From positions 2,724,001 to 2,788,000 of the forward strand of contig NZ_CP074373.1 of NCBI RefSeq assembly GCF_021560035.1: a DNA stretch of 64,000 bases, in the 5' to 3' direction. Both the position numbers and the translations under genes were made by a program. How positions within the stretch are numbered: position 1 is the first letter of the stretch; every line of letters starts with the position of its first letter. The notes below the pieces were generated by a model, which was not told where the DNA came from, searched no databases, and was given only the letters and a program-made list of their open reading frames with translations. Source of the DNA: Virgibacillus sp. NKC19-16 (GTDB taxonomy: Bacteria > Bacillota > Bacilli > Bacillales > Amphibacillaceae). This document shows, piece by piece, positions 43,127 through 51,743 of this stretch.

Positions 43127-44776
43127 TCAGTTGTTCTTCTGTAATTCTCTCCATAAGATCTTCCCACTAGTTGTCGTCGGAAAGCTTTCTCTAAATTCAA
43201 TTATACGCGGATACTTATATGCGGCCATTTGGTCCTTAGACCATTCCATGATTTCACTTTCAGTTACCTTACCTATAGATTCATCTTTTAGAATGATAAA
43301 TGCTTTAACAGTTTCGCCACGTTTCGCATCTGGAGCGCTCACTACACATGCTTGTTGAACTGCATGATGCTTATATAAGATGGACTCTACTTCAGTTGGC
43401 CATACTTTAAACCCAGCTGCATTGATCATTCGTTTCAGACGGTCAACAATGAAAAAGTAACCTTCCTCATCCATTTTTACAATGTCACCAGTCCTGAAAA
43501 ATTGCTTTTCTTCTATTTTAATTTGTGCTTCTCGATTGTCTTCATCACGTTTGTAATAACCGTTAAAAACCTGTGGTCCATTCACTACAAGTTCTCCCTC
43601 TTCATTCGCACCAAGTTCGTTTCCTGTGGCTAGATCAATTATCCGTGCATCTACATCAAATGAAGGGATTCCTAGGCATTGTAACTTTGGTCGATTAGGA
43701 GGATTGAAATGTGTATGTGATATGGTTTCTGACAAACCGTAACCCTCTATATATCTGAGACCTGTTCGATTATACAATTGTTTCCCGACTGCTTCTGGAA
43801 GTGGCGCTCCTCCTCCCCCTACTACTTTTAGAGATGATAAATCATAGTTAGCTAGATTCGGATTGGACAAAAAGTCAATTAACATGGTACTGATATTAAT
43901 CCAAGTAGAACAGCCATATTCTTCAATTGTTTTTGCTGCATATTCCCTGTCCCAGCGTGTCATCATCACTATTTTACTTCCTGAATATAGAGGCGCGAGC
44001 GCACTATGGATTAATCCTGTCACATGGAATAATGGTAAAGAGGCCAGGGCGACTGCATCTGCTGTAATATTCATCCAGTGGCTCGTTCCAACTGTATTTG
44101 CTTGAATGGTTTTATTCGTATGAACGCAACCCTTCGGCAAACCTGTTGTCCCGGAGGTATACGGAATCATTGCAACATCTTGATCTTCTCCGGTATACGC
44201 AGTGGCTTGATGGGTTGTATTTAATGCATCCCCCCATGCAGTAGCTTCCGTTAATCTTCTCGATGGTGAGGTTAACTCTGGGGGCAAACTTTCACGTGCT
44301 TTTTCTTCATCCATATAATCTGAATAGGATGCCACAATAATATTTTTCAAAGAGGTCTCTTCTTTTAATGGTATCACTTTTTCATATAATTCCTGCCCAA
44401 CCAATGCTTGCCTAATATCACAATCCTGCACATAAAAGGTTAGATCTTTTGTTGTACTCATTGGATTGATTGGTACAACTACCGCTCGTAAGCGCAATAT
44501 AGCAAAAAAACTAATTAAGAATTGGGGTGAATTCTGCATGAGCAGTAATATTTTTTCTTCTTTTTTAACGTTTAACTCACTTTCTAAGTATCCAGCAAGT
44601 AGTTCCACTTCATTTAGAAGTTGCTTATAAGAATATGGCTGCCCATAATACTCAATTGCTATTTTGTCCGGATATTTCTTAGCAGAAATAACCAAATTAT
44701 CATATAGCGTTGTATCCGGTAACGTTAATGTTTTTGGTAAAAGAGGGGGCCAAAATTCAAAATGACTGGTATTCAT
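43127..44776 (-). CDS. Acyl-CoA ligase (AMP-forming)
   Basis: A 549-residue adenylate-forming ligase: PYTSGTTGLPKGCVHTNK, EGYGLSETISHTHFN, FFRTGDIVKMDEEGYFF, NAAGFKVWPTEVE, and the catalytic Lys in TTSGKILWRE. It is closer to the ligase at 28538 than to the FadD-like ones. GTAAGGAGTG precedes the ATG at 44776. The product could activate the hydroxy acid released by the lactonase that follows it in the operon; this is inferred from order only. Confidence 0.9.
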   Translation of the reverse strand: MNTSHFEFWPPLLPKTLTLPDTTLYDNLVISAKKYPDKIAIEYYGQPYSYKQLLNEVELLAGYLESELNVKKEEKILLLMQNSPQFLISFFAILRLRAVVVPINPMSTTKDLTFYVQDCDIRQALVGQELYEKVIPLKEETSLKNIIVASYSDYMDEEKARESLPPELTSPSRRLTEATAWGDALNTTHQATAYTGEDQDVAMIPYTSGTTGLPKGCVHTNKTIQANTVGTSHWMNITADAVALASLPLFHVTGLIHSALAPLYSGSKIVMMTRWDREYAAKTIEEYGCSTWINISTMLIDFLSNPNLANYDLSSLKVVGGGGAPLPEAVGKQLYNRTGLRYIEGYGLSETISHTHFNPPNRPKLQCLGIPSFDVDARIIDLATGNELGANEEGELVVNGPQVFNGYYKRDEDNREAQIKIEEKQFFRTGDIVKMDEEGYFFIVDRLKRMINAAGFKVWPTEVESILYKHHAVQQACVVSAPDAKRGETVKAFIILKDESIGKVTESEIMEWSKDQMAAYKYPRIIEFRESFPTTTSGKILWRELQKNN

Positions 44777-44837
44777 AATTATTTATTCACTCCTTACTAA
44801 ATTGAAACACTTAATCAGGAAAACTGAGTTGACCCAT

Positions 44838-45812
44838 TTAAGGAATTAGAACAAGTTTTCCTTTGGTCTCTCTACCCTGCAATTTTCGGTGTACTTCAGC
44901 TGCATCAACTAACGGAAAAGTTCCTCCAAGTGTAAGCTCGAGCTTTCCTTTATTCATATAGAGCAACAATTCCTCCAAGCTCTTTTGAAATAACGTTGGT
45001 TTATTCATAATTTGTGATAGGAAAAAACCGACTACTGACTGATTCCTCCTCATGAGAGAAGATGGATAAAATTTAGCCTGCTCTCCACTTGCAGCTCCGT
45101 ATATAACAAGACGCCCAAATGGTGCCAGACATTTAACTGTTTTATGGAAAATCTCCCCGCCAACCATTTCAAGTGCTACGTCCACGCCGTTTCCACCGGT
45201 CAGTTCACGAACTTTTTTCTCCCAGCCATCTTCCGTATAATCAACGAGATGATCTGCACCCATTTCTTCTGCAAATGCTAATTTTTCTGCTGTACTTGCT
45301 GTAGCAATCACTTTTCCTGCACCGAATAACTTCGCCAGTTGTACAGCCAATGAACCAACACCACCCGCTGCAGCATGAACAAGAACTGTCTCCCCCTCTT
45401 CAAGCTTGCCCATTGTTTTCAATATATGGTAGGCACTTAAACCTTGTAATGGTAGAGAAACAGCCTTCTCAAAACTAACGTCATCCGGTATTGGGATAAG
45501 TTTCTCTGGTTGCACAACTGCGTATTCCGCATAACCACCGGAGCCGATTAAAGTTACTACTCGATTTCCTTTTGACACACGTTGAACGTTCTCACCAACT
45601 TCAGCTACAATACCAGCAATTTCTGCTCCTGGTATAAAAGGCAACTCCGTAGGCACTACATAGGTTCCTTGACGTCTAGCTGTATCAGCATAATTTACAC
45701 CAATCGCTTTAGTTTCAATTAACACCTCATCCTTGCCTATAGCTGGAGCTTCTTTTTCTATGACTTTTAACACTTCCGGTCCACCGAACTCACTAAACTG
45801 AACAGCCTTCAT
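44838..45812 (-). CDS. Quinone oxidoreductase (MDR family)
   Basis: A 324-residue zinc-independent medium-chain reductase, starting MKAVQFSEFGGPEVLK, with the NADPH motif HAAAGGVGSLAVQLAKL. It could reduce quinones, or an enone or enoyl thioester. TTGGGAGGAAAG, which includes the end of the ComB-like gene, gives the ribosome binding site, so it is translationally linked to that gene (stop at 45815, start at 45812). It is distinct from the paralog at 25851. Confidence 0.9.
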   Translation of the reverse strand: MKAVQFSEFGGPEVLKVIEKEAPAIGKDEVLIETKAIGVNYADTARRQGTYVVPTELPFIPGAEIAGIVAEVGENVQRVSKGNRVVTLIGSGGYAEYAVVQPEKLIPIPDDVSFEKAVSLPLQGLSAYHILKTMGKLEEGETVLVHAAAGGVGSLAVQLAKLFGAGKVIATASTAEKLAFAEEMGADHLVDYTEDGWEKKVRELTGGNGVDVALEMVGGEIFHKTVKCLAPFGRLVIYGAASGEQAKFYPSSLMRRNQSVVGFFLSQIMNKPTLFQKSLEELLLYMNKGKLELTLGGTFPLVDAAEVHRKLQGRETKGKLVLIP

Positions 45813-45814
45813 TT

Positions 45815-46591
45815 TTACTTTCCTCCCAAATTCTGCTTTTCTAAACTCGCTTCAGCTTCTTTTTCTGGAACGATTGTTTTTCCATCTATTAATCTTGGCA
45901 CAATAGATAAGACTCCTTGCTGACTGACAAGTTCTATATCTTCTTGTAGATTATATCTCTCCAACATCTTCCCTACTCTTGTATCACTTAGCACCTGAAA
46001 AGCATGATGAGATAAGTTTTCATAGAATAGCTTTGCAGACAATGCGCTGTCTGTTAAATCTGCATTTGTCACGCCTGATTCATTAACGAGTTGCGATATG
46101 AAATAACCAGCACCATAAAAATCTTCCATACAAAATTGGTTAGATGACCCTGAACATACAACAACAATCGTTTCATCTTCATAGGTGCTTACAATTCGTT
46201 TACTCACAGCTTCTCCATTTAATAAAGAAGCGATATATACTTTCTTCGCTGGTGCTGACCTCCGTATGGCAACAGTTCCATTTGTTGTCGAGAGTATAAC
46301 TGTTTTTTTCTTCAACTTCCCTTTTAGAGTTGATGGAGCTGGATTCATAAAGCCATCAATCGTAATGCCGTTATATTCCCCAACAAGTGCAGTCTCCTCA
46401 GGCAAATGATTTTTCGATTCCTTTACGGCTTCGGCCTCATCCATAACTGGAATTACACAACCTGCTCCATAATTCAGACATGCCGTAATAGTAGAAGTTG
46501 CAAGCAGCACATCAAAAACAACCGCAATTTTGTCTTCGTTCATTTGAGCAGAATCTATTTCTTCCTTTTTTAATAAGAGATGTATCTTCAC
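45815..46591 (-). CDS. ComB family (2-phosphosulfolactate phosphatase-like) protein
   Basis: A 258-residue protein of the ComB family, magnesium-dependent phosphatases first known for 2-phosphosulfolactate. The family blocks are visible: VVFDVLLATSTITACLNYGA (residues 24-43, where the usual DVLRATTT has Leu for Arg), LVGEYNGITIDGF, VILSTTNGT and VVVCSGSSNQFCMEDFYGAG. The start is GTG at 46591, overlapping the kinase stop as GTGA. No other sulfolactate or coenzyme M genes are present, so the original substrate is unlikely here. Coupling to the kinase gene suggests a phosphorylated hydroxy acid or CoA ester as substrate, which is inference. Confidence 0.85.
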   Translation of the reverse strand: MKIHLLLKKEEIDSAQMNEDKIAVVFDVLLATSTITACLNYGAGCVIPVMDEAEAVKESKNHLPEETALVGEYNGITIDGFMNPAPSTLKGKLKKKTVILSTTNGTVAIRRSAPAKKVYIASLLNGEAVSKRIVSTYEDETIVVVCSGSSNQFCMEDFYGAGYFISQLVNESGVTNADLTDSALSAKLFYENLSHHAFQVLSDTRVGKMLERYNLQEDIELVSQQGVLSIVPRLIDGKTIVPEKEAEASLEKQNLGGK

Positions 46592-47661
46592 TTGATCACG
46601 CCTTTGGCAGAGTTTAACGCATGATGCACTAAACTATCCACGTATTCATTAAGCCGAGCAAAACGTTGGTCGTTTGTCTGTCCCTTTTTGTAACGGAAAT
46701 AGATCTGTTGACAGATGACAGCAAGCTTAAAGTATGCAAACGTAAGATAAAAATGAATTTTTGATACATCACGTCCGCTTTTCTTAGCATAGTCTTCTAG
46801 AAATTCCTCTCGACTGAAAAATCCGTCCTTTATTGTCACAGAAGGTTTTCCGAATCCCTTTTTTAGTTCATCCGGATCTTCAGCTTCAATCCAATAGCTT
46901 AAAGCTCCACCAAGATCTGCCAAAGGGTCACCCACAGTAGTCATTTCCCAGTCAAATAGACCAGCCATTTCATTAAAATCATCAGAAAACATTGCATTAT
47001 TTAATTTATAATCATAATGTATAATTGACGGCTCAGGAGAAATCGGTACGTTATTTTTCAACCAGTTTGTTAATTGATCTACCCCTGAGACTTCATCCGT
47101 TTTCGAATTATAATAGCGTTTCGTCCATCCAGCTACTTGACGTTCCATAAATCCATCCGGTTTAGTCATATTAACCAATTCCGTTTTAGTGTAGTCAACT
47201 TGATGCAATTCTACTAACTTATCGACCATAATTTCTGAGATTCGTCGACCTAATGATGGGTCGTAATTAACATCTTCAGGAAACGTAGAATCTACCACAA
47301 TTCCCTTTCTTCGTTCCATGATGAAAAATGGGCTGCCTACAATCGACTCATCTTCAGAAAAAATGAATGGTTTGGGAGCGATTGGGTATAAAGGATGCAA
47401 GCTCGATAAAATCCGACTTTCCCTTCCCATATCATGCGCTTTTGGCGCTACAGGGCCAAGAGGAGGGCGCCGTAATACCGCTTCCCACCTTCCTACTTTT
47501 AATAAATAAGTTAGATTTGAATGACCTGCGCCAAATTGTTCAATATCCAATGTTTCGTTTGGAATGTCTTCTATGTTTGCTCGAATAAATTGAAGTAGTA
47601 CTTCTTTATTTAGATCTTCGCCTTCTCGAACGCTTATCGTATCACTATACGAAGATTTCAT
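46588..47661 (-). CDS. APH-type phosphotransferase, ACAD10/ACAD11 kinase-domain homolog
   Basis: A 357-residue kinase of the aminoglycoside phosphotransferase fold. The N-terminal FGAGHSNLTYLLKVG and VLRRPPLGPVAPKAHDMGRE match the kinase half of human ACAD10/11. The catalytic loop is HYDYKLNN (His215, Asp217, Asn222; usually HGDxxxxN), and the metal-binding Asp237 is in FDWEMTTVGDPLADLG. Relatives phosphorylate the 4-hydroxyl of 4-hydroxyacyl-CoA (also LvaA in Pseudomonas levulinate catabolism). A separate ACAD11-type dehydrogenase lies at 49276-50484. GCACAGGAGGAG precedes the ATG at 47661. It is the first gene of the operon running down to about 39.5 kb. Confidence 0.9.
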   Translation of the reverse strand: MKSSYSDTISVREGEDLNKEVLLQFIRANIEDIPNETLDIEQFGAGHSNLTYLLKVGRWEAVLRRPPLGPVAPKAHDMGRESRILSSLHPLYPIAPKPFIFSEDESIVGSPFFIMERRKGIVVDSTFPEDVNYDPSLGRRISEIMVDKLVELHQVDYTKTELVNMTKPDGFMERQVAGWTKRYYNSKTDEVSGVDQLTNWLKNNVPISPEPSIIHYDYKLNNAMFSDDFNEMAGLFDWEMTTVGDPLADLGGALSYWIEAEDPDELKKGFGKPSVTIKDGFFSREEFLEDYAKKSGRDVSKIHFYLTFAYFKLAVICQQIYFRYKKGQTNDQRFARLNEYVDSLVHHALNSAKGVIK

Positions 47662-47718
47662 TTTCTTTTTCTCCTCCTGTGCTACGCAATTCGCAATTAT
47701 TTAAAATATATTATGTCA

Positions 47719-47747
47719 CTTATAAGCAGACTATGACAGGCTATCAA
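47719..47747 (-). promoter_or_regulatory. Candidate promoter of the kinase operon
   Basis: TTGATA (47742-47747) and TATAAG (47719-47724) are 17 bp apart on the minus strand, about 60 bp before the kinase start and 26 bp downstream of the operator-like palindrome. Confidence 0.5.
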
Positions 47748-47772
47748 ATTGCAATACAATCTGACGCGTTTC

Positions 47773-47794
47773 ACATACCTACTAGTCGGTATGT
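47773..47794. promoter_or_regulatory. Operator-like palindrome (site 3 of 4, most symmetrical)
   Basis: ACATACC and GGTATGT arms flank TACTAGTC; with the ACTAGT centre all but one pair of positions is symmetrical over 22 bp. It lies between the TetR gene at 47850 and the kinase operon, which points to that TetR protein as the binder. Confidence 0.75.
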
Positions 47795-47849
47795 TTATAC
47801 TATTCCAATAATTGATTATATATTACTATCCTAGAAGATAGTAATAATA

Positions 47850-48413
47850 TTAGTTTTGAATACCGCCTAAAACCATGTCAGCATAAATCGTTACCAATTC
47901 ATCTGGTGTAATCTTCCCATCTGGTTGGTACCAATTATAGCTCCAATTCGTCATCCCAACAATACCAAACGCTACCATATCCACCTGTAAAGAATGGTTA
48001 AATTCCACATTATCAATTCCTATTTGTATCACCTTTTCAAAATTCAAACGAATTTGCTCTCGTTTTTGCTTTATTTTTTCGATATTTTCATCAGTTAAAT
48101 GTCTCATTTCTCGGAAGAATACCCTTGCACTTGGCCCACGCTCGACAATATCTGTGATTATTAAGCGAATGTTTTCGATTAATTTATCTTTCTGTGACAA
48201 ATTATTGTTATTCATAATTTCTTCTTGACGCTTTAGTAACGATGTAATGTAGTCGTAATGAATATCCATTAACAACTGTTCTTTACTATTAAAATAGTAA
48301 TAGAATGTTCCCTTCGTAACTCCTAATTCATTAACAATATCCTGAATGGATGTTACACTAAAACCCTTTTTCTCAAACAGTAAAATACTCTGTTCCGTGA
48401 TTTTTTCCTTCAT
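47850..48413 (-). CDS. TetR family regulator (FadR-like)
   Basis: A 187-residue regulator. The helix-turn-helix is in the first 50 residues (GFSVTSIQDIVNELGVTKGT then FYYYFNSKEQLL). The ATG at 48413 is chosen, since GAGGATAATGTAT gives correct spacing; the longer frame to 48482 lacks a site. The layout resembles TetR-type repressors of fatty-acid catabolism in Bacillus such as FadR, for which acyl-CoA is the inducer. It is the likely owner of the 22-bp palindrome found at four places. It is followed by the kinase operon and preceded by the SDR and ACAD11-type genes on the same strand. Confidence 0.88.
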   Translation of the reverse strand: MKEKITEQSILLFEKKGFSVTSIQDIVNELGVTKGTFYYYFNSKEQLLMDIHYDYITSLLKRQEEIMNNNNLSQKDKLIENIRLIITDIVERGPSARVFFREMRHLTDENIEKIKQKREQIRLNFEKVIQIGIDNVEFNHSLQVDMVAFGIVGMTNWSYNWYQPDGKITPDELVTIYADMVLGGIQN

Positions 48414-48485
48414 ATACATTATCCTCGCTAACAGTATATTTTTCATACATTTTAATGTATCACAGAAAATAATACAATTCATCCA

Positions 48486-49259
48486 TTAGAGAGTATGTGA
48501 TCCACCATCAACTGTTAAAATATCTCCTGTTATGAAATCGGATGCCTTAGTAGCTAGGAATAATGCTGCGCCTTTCATATCTTCATCACTTCCAAATCGG
48601 TTCAATGGCGTTCCTTCCAGGATTTTATCGCCACCTTTTTCAAGTAATCCATTCGACATTTTCGTCGGGAAAAACCCTGGAGCAATTGCATTGACATTGA
48701 TATTATACTTGCCCCATTTTGCCGCAAGATCTTTTGTAAACGTCATGACTGCACCTTTACTGGTATTGTAACCGATTGTATCCATATACCTCGGATCTGA
48801 TCCGCCAAACCCAGCAACCGAAGCAATATTAATGATTTTTCCGCTTTGTTGTTTTATCATTTCTTTGCCAACAGCCTGACTCATCAAAAATGTTCCATTT
48901 ACATTGACATTCATTACCTTCTCCCAAGCTTCAAAAGGCATATCAACCACCGGTGCTCCCCATGTCGCTCCACTATTATTTACTAGAATATCAATTGCAC
49001 CAAAGTGTTCAAGTGTTCCTTCCACTATTTTTTTAATATCGTCTTGATTTGACACATCACAACTAAAAGCTAAAGAGTCAACACCTAACTTTTTAAGTTC
49101 TTCACTTTTTTCCTTACATGCATCATATTTCCGTGAACAAACTACAACGTTTGCTCCTCCTTCTGCATAGATTTCCGCAATTTGTGCGCCTAAGCCTCGT
49201 GCGCCTCCTGTAACAATTGCAGTTTTACCTTCTAAATTGAATAAGTTCATAACACTCAA
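48486..49259 (-). CDS. Short-chain dehydrogenase/reductase
   Basis: A 257-residue SDR: TGGARGLG, NNSG, the catalytic Ser in NIASVAG, Tyr-Lys in YNTSKGA, and FITGDILTVDGG. The start is TTG at 49259, with GGGGG 7 bases upstream; the ATG three codons later lies too far from that site. It lies between the ACAD11-type gene and the TetR gene. In Pseudomonas levulinate catabolism an SDR (LvaD) reduces the 4-oxo group before the kinase acts; a similar 4-oxo/4-hydroxy role is possible here, but 3-hydroxyacyl oxidation is equally open. Confidence 0.88.
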   Translation of the reverse strand: MSVMNLFNLEGKTAIVTGGARGLGAQIAEIYAEGGANVVVCSRKYDACKEKSEELKKLGVDSLAFSCDVSNQDDIKKIVEGTLEHFGAIDILVNNSGATWGAPVVDMPFEAWEKVMNVNVNGTFLMSQAVGKEMIKQQSGKIINIASVAGFGGSDPRYMDTIGYNTSKGAVMTFTKDLAAKWGKYNINVNAIAPGFFPTKMSNGLLEKGGDKILEGTPLNRFGSDEDMKGAALFLATKASDFITGDILTVDGGSHTL

Positions 49260-49275
49260 TATTTCACCCCCATAT

Positions 49276-50484
49276 TTATGAATATTTCCGAAGTTCTAAA
49301 TTAGCAATCTGGCGACGATGTACTTCATCCGGCCCATCTGCAAGTCTTAATGTTCTAGCATTAGCCCAATGATATGCTAGCGTAGAACCATCACTGACTC
49401 CTGCAGCTCCAAATGCTTGGATCGCCTTATCAATTACATCTAGTGCCATATTTGGAGCAACAACTTTAATCATCGCAATTTCTGTCTTCGCCTCTTTATT
49501 ACCAACCGTATCCATCATGTAAGCAGCTTTTAATGTTAATAGACGCGCCTGTTCAATATTGATTCGAGAGTCGGCAATCCATTCTTGCACAACACCTTGA
49601 TCTGCTATCTTTTTACCAAAAGCTTCTCTTGTTTGTACACGCTTACATAAATCTTCAAGCGCTCTTTCTGCAGCACCAATTAACCGCATGCAATGATGAA
49701 TTCGTCCAGGTCCAAGTCGTCCCTGTGCAATAGCAAATCCTTTTCCTTCATCCCACAGCATATTTTCAGCAGGTACTCTCACGTTATCATACAAAATTTC
49801 TGCATGACCATGTGGTGCGTCATCATAACCAAACACCGGAAGCATACGCTCAATTTTAACACCTGGAGTGTCGAGCGGTACAAGAATCATCGATTGTTGT
49901 TCATGCTTTGATGCTGTTTCATCCGTTTTCCCCATTACAATGGCAATTTTGCAACGAGGATCGCCAGCACCAGAAGACCACCATTTCCGTCCATTTATGA
50001 CGTATTCATCTCCATCTCTTTTAATACTGGTTTGAATATTTGTAGCATCACTAGAAGCAACATCAGGCTCTGTCATTGAAAAACAAGAACGAATTTCACC
50101 AGCAAGAAGCGGATTCAGCCACTGCTTCTTTTGTTCCTCTGTACCATAACGAGCCAAAACTTCCATATTTCCCGTATCCGGTGCACTACAATTAAATACC
50201 TCAGGTCCTATCATAGATTTCCCCATTATTTCACAAAGTGGTGCATATTCCTGATTGGTTAATCCAGCACCATATTCGCTCTCGGGTAAGAATAAGTTCC
50301 ATAACCCTTCTTCTTTTGCCTTTTGCTTCAATTCTTCCATGATAGCAGGGGTTTTAACCCAACGATTTTCCTGCTGATTTAATTGCTCTTCATAAGTTTT
50401 TTCATTTGGATAAACATGAGTTTCCATGAAATCATTTACCTTTTTCTGCAAATCTATTACTTTTTCGGAATAAGAAAAGTCCAT
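49276..50484 (-). CDS. Acyl-CoA dehydrogenase, ACAD10/ACAD11 type
   Basis: A 402-residue acyl-CoA dehydrogenase whose sequence matches the dehydrogenase half of human ACAD11. Examples are [20 protein letters not shown] and, near the end, [16 protein letters not shown], plus [16 protein letters not shown]. In ACAD10/11 this half turns a 4-phosphoacyl-CoA into an enoyl/3-hydroxyacyl-CoA. The matching kinase is a separate gene at 46588-47661. GTTAGGAGGACG precedes the ATG at 50484, and an operator-like palindrome lies 34 bp upstream. It is the first gene of a small operon with the SDR and TetR genes. Confidence 0.92.
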   Translation of the reverse strand: MDFSYSEKVIDLQKKVNDFMETHVYPNEKTYEEQLNQQENRWVKTPAIMEELKQKAKEEGLWNLFLPESEYGAGLTNQEYAPLCEIMGKSMIGPEVFNCSAPDTGNMEVLARYGTEEQKKQWLNPLLAGEIRSCFSMTEPDVASSDATNIQTSIKRDGDEYVINGRKWWSSGAGDPRCKIAIVMGKTDETASKHEQQSMILVPLDTPGVKIERMLPVFGYDDAPHGHAEILYDNVRVPAENMLWDEGKGFAIAQGRLGPGRIHHCMRLIGAAERALEDLCKRVQTREAFGKKIADQGVVQEWIADSRINIEQARLLTLKAAYMMDTVGNKEAKTEIAMIKVVAPNMALDVIDKAIQAFGAAGVSDGSTLAYHWANARTLRLADGPDEVHRRQIANLELRKYS

Positions 50485-50517
50485 TATTTTCGTCCTCCTA
50501 ACTTTTTATCTTCATTT

Positions 50518-50539
50518 ACTAACCTACTGGATAGTATGT
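50518..50539. promoter_or_regulatory. Operator-like palindrome (site 4 of 4)
   Basis: CCTACT and GTATGT blocks match the site at 47773 at 16 of 22 aligned positions. It lies just before the ACAD11-type gene and is the weakest of the four. The rest of the 365-bp gap (50485-50849) holds only the hairpin at 50782-50830. Confidence 0.5.
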
Positions 50540-50781
50540 TCAGAATATTAATTATTATTATATCAGATTAAAAAGGGATTGCAAGACATTTTTATATATA
50601 ATTTCAGGTCTTATTCAAACGTCCGGTAATACCAGACAAAGTCCAACTTATGCGTTTTTTATAAGAGCAACCTGAGCTACTGTACAAAGTTCTATCCTAT
50701 CGATAACATTTTTATCTTTCTTGATTTTCTTCCTATTCCCTGCAATTTTTTTCAATAAGCGCAGTCGGATCACTCATCATT

Positions 50782-50830
50782 TCTCCATGTTTTGGATAGA
50801 TGATAGTAAAATCTATCCAAAACATGGAGA
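50782..50830 (-). terminator. Perfect 20-bp hairpin after the 3-hydroxybutyrate dehydrogenase gene
   Basis: 50782-50801 pairs exactly with 50811-50830 around a 9-base loop. It lies 20 bp after the stop codon at 50850. The T tract is weak, but the long perfect stem would stop transcription or protect the mRNA end. Confidence 0.7.
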
Positions 50831-50849
50831 AACCTAACACCATCCTAAA

Positions 50850-51626
50850 TCACTGCGCCATGTATCCACCATCGATAACAACAGCCTGACCAGTTACACC
50901 TTTAGCCTTATCACTTGCCAAAAATAGTGCATAATCCGAAACTTCCTGAACGTCTAATAATCTTCTTTGCGGTACTAACGGATAGAGCACCTCTTCAAGT
51001 ACTTTTTCCACTGATACATTTCGGTTTTTAGCTAAATCATTAAATTGATTCCTAACAAGTGGTGTATCAACGTAGCCGGGACATAACGCGTTAACTGTGA
51101 TGCCATAATCTGCACCTTCTAAGGCTGCTACTTTTGATAATCCAATTACCCCATGTTTCGCACTATTGTATGCTGCTTTTCCCGCAAATCCAATTAATCC
51201 ATTAACTGACGCCATATTTAGGATGCGACCAAATCCTTGCTTTTTCATAATTGGAAATACATGCTTTGTTGCCATGAATGGGGCAACAAGCATAACTTTG
51301 GTAATCAACTCAAATTTTTCAGTGGAGAAATCTTCAATCGACGCTACATGTTGTAATCCTGCATTGTTAAAAAGAACATCAATTCTGTTATATTTTTCTA
51401 CGGTTAAATTAATTGCCTCCTGTAATTCTTCTTCTTTTGTTACATCACACTTTATGCCGATGCACTCGTATCCTTTTTGCCTTAAGAGTTCAGTTACTTC
51501 TTTTACCTTATTCTCATTAATATCAGAAAAAACTACTTTTGCACCGTTTTTTATAAATTCGACGCCAATTTCATAACCAATTCCACTTGCTGCACCTGTA
51601 ATAAACACAACTTTATTTTCTACCAT
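50850..51626 (-). CDS. D-3-hydroxybutyrate dehydrogenase
   Basis: A 258-residue SDR with ITGAASGIG, NNAG, catalytic NMAS and YNSAKHG. Its long substrate-loop region ends LVPQRRLLDVQEVSDYALFL followed by GQAVVIDGGYMAQ, a pattern typical of bacterial BDH. It oxidises (R)-3-hydroxybutyrate to acetoacetate with NAD. The ATG at 51626 is chosen: GGGAGG lies 7 bases upstream and is itself part of the apparent earlier ATG at 51641. It may feed acetoacetate to the synthetase at 22334. It may belong to the sigma-54-driven operon, though a terminator separates it from the gene upstream. Confidence 0.9.
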   Translation of the reverse strand: MVENKVVFITGAASGIGYEIGVEFIKNGAKVVFSDINENKVKEVTELLRQKGYECIGIKCDVTKEEELQEAINLTVEKYNRIDVLFNNAGLQHVASIEDFSTEKFELITKVMLVAPFMATKHVFPIMKKQGFGRILNMASVNGLIGFAGKAAYNSAKHGVIGLSKVAALEGADYGITVNALCPGYVDTPLVRNQFNDLAKNRNVSVEKVLEEVLYPLVPQRRLLDVQEVSDYALFLASDKAKGVTGQAVVIDGGYMAQ

Positions 51627-51686
51627 GCTTCTACCTCCCATTTAGTAAGACCAACTAAAGATAGTACTAATTATAGAATAGAACAA

Positions 51687-51717
51687 AAGGAATCAGAAGT
51701 TAAACTTCTGATTCCTT
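51687..51717 (-). terminator. Rho-independent terminator after mmsA
   Basis: A perfect 14-bp stem (51687-51700 with 51704-51717) and a 3-base loop, T-rich on the minus strand, 27 bp after the stop codon at 51744. Confidence 0.85.
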
Positions 51718-51743
51718 CACCCTTAAAAATCACTTTTAACACC

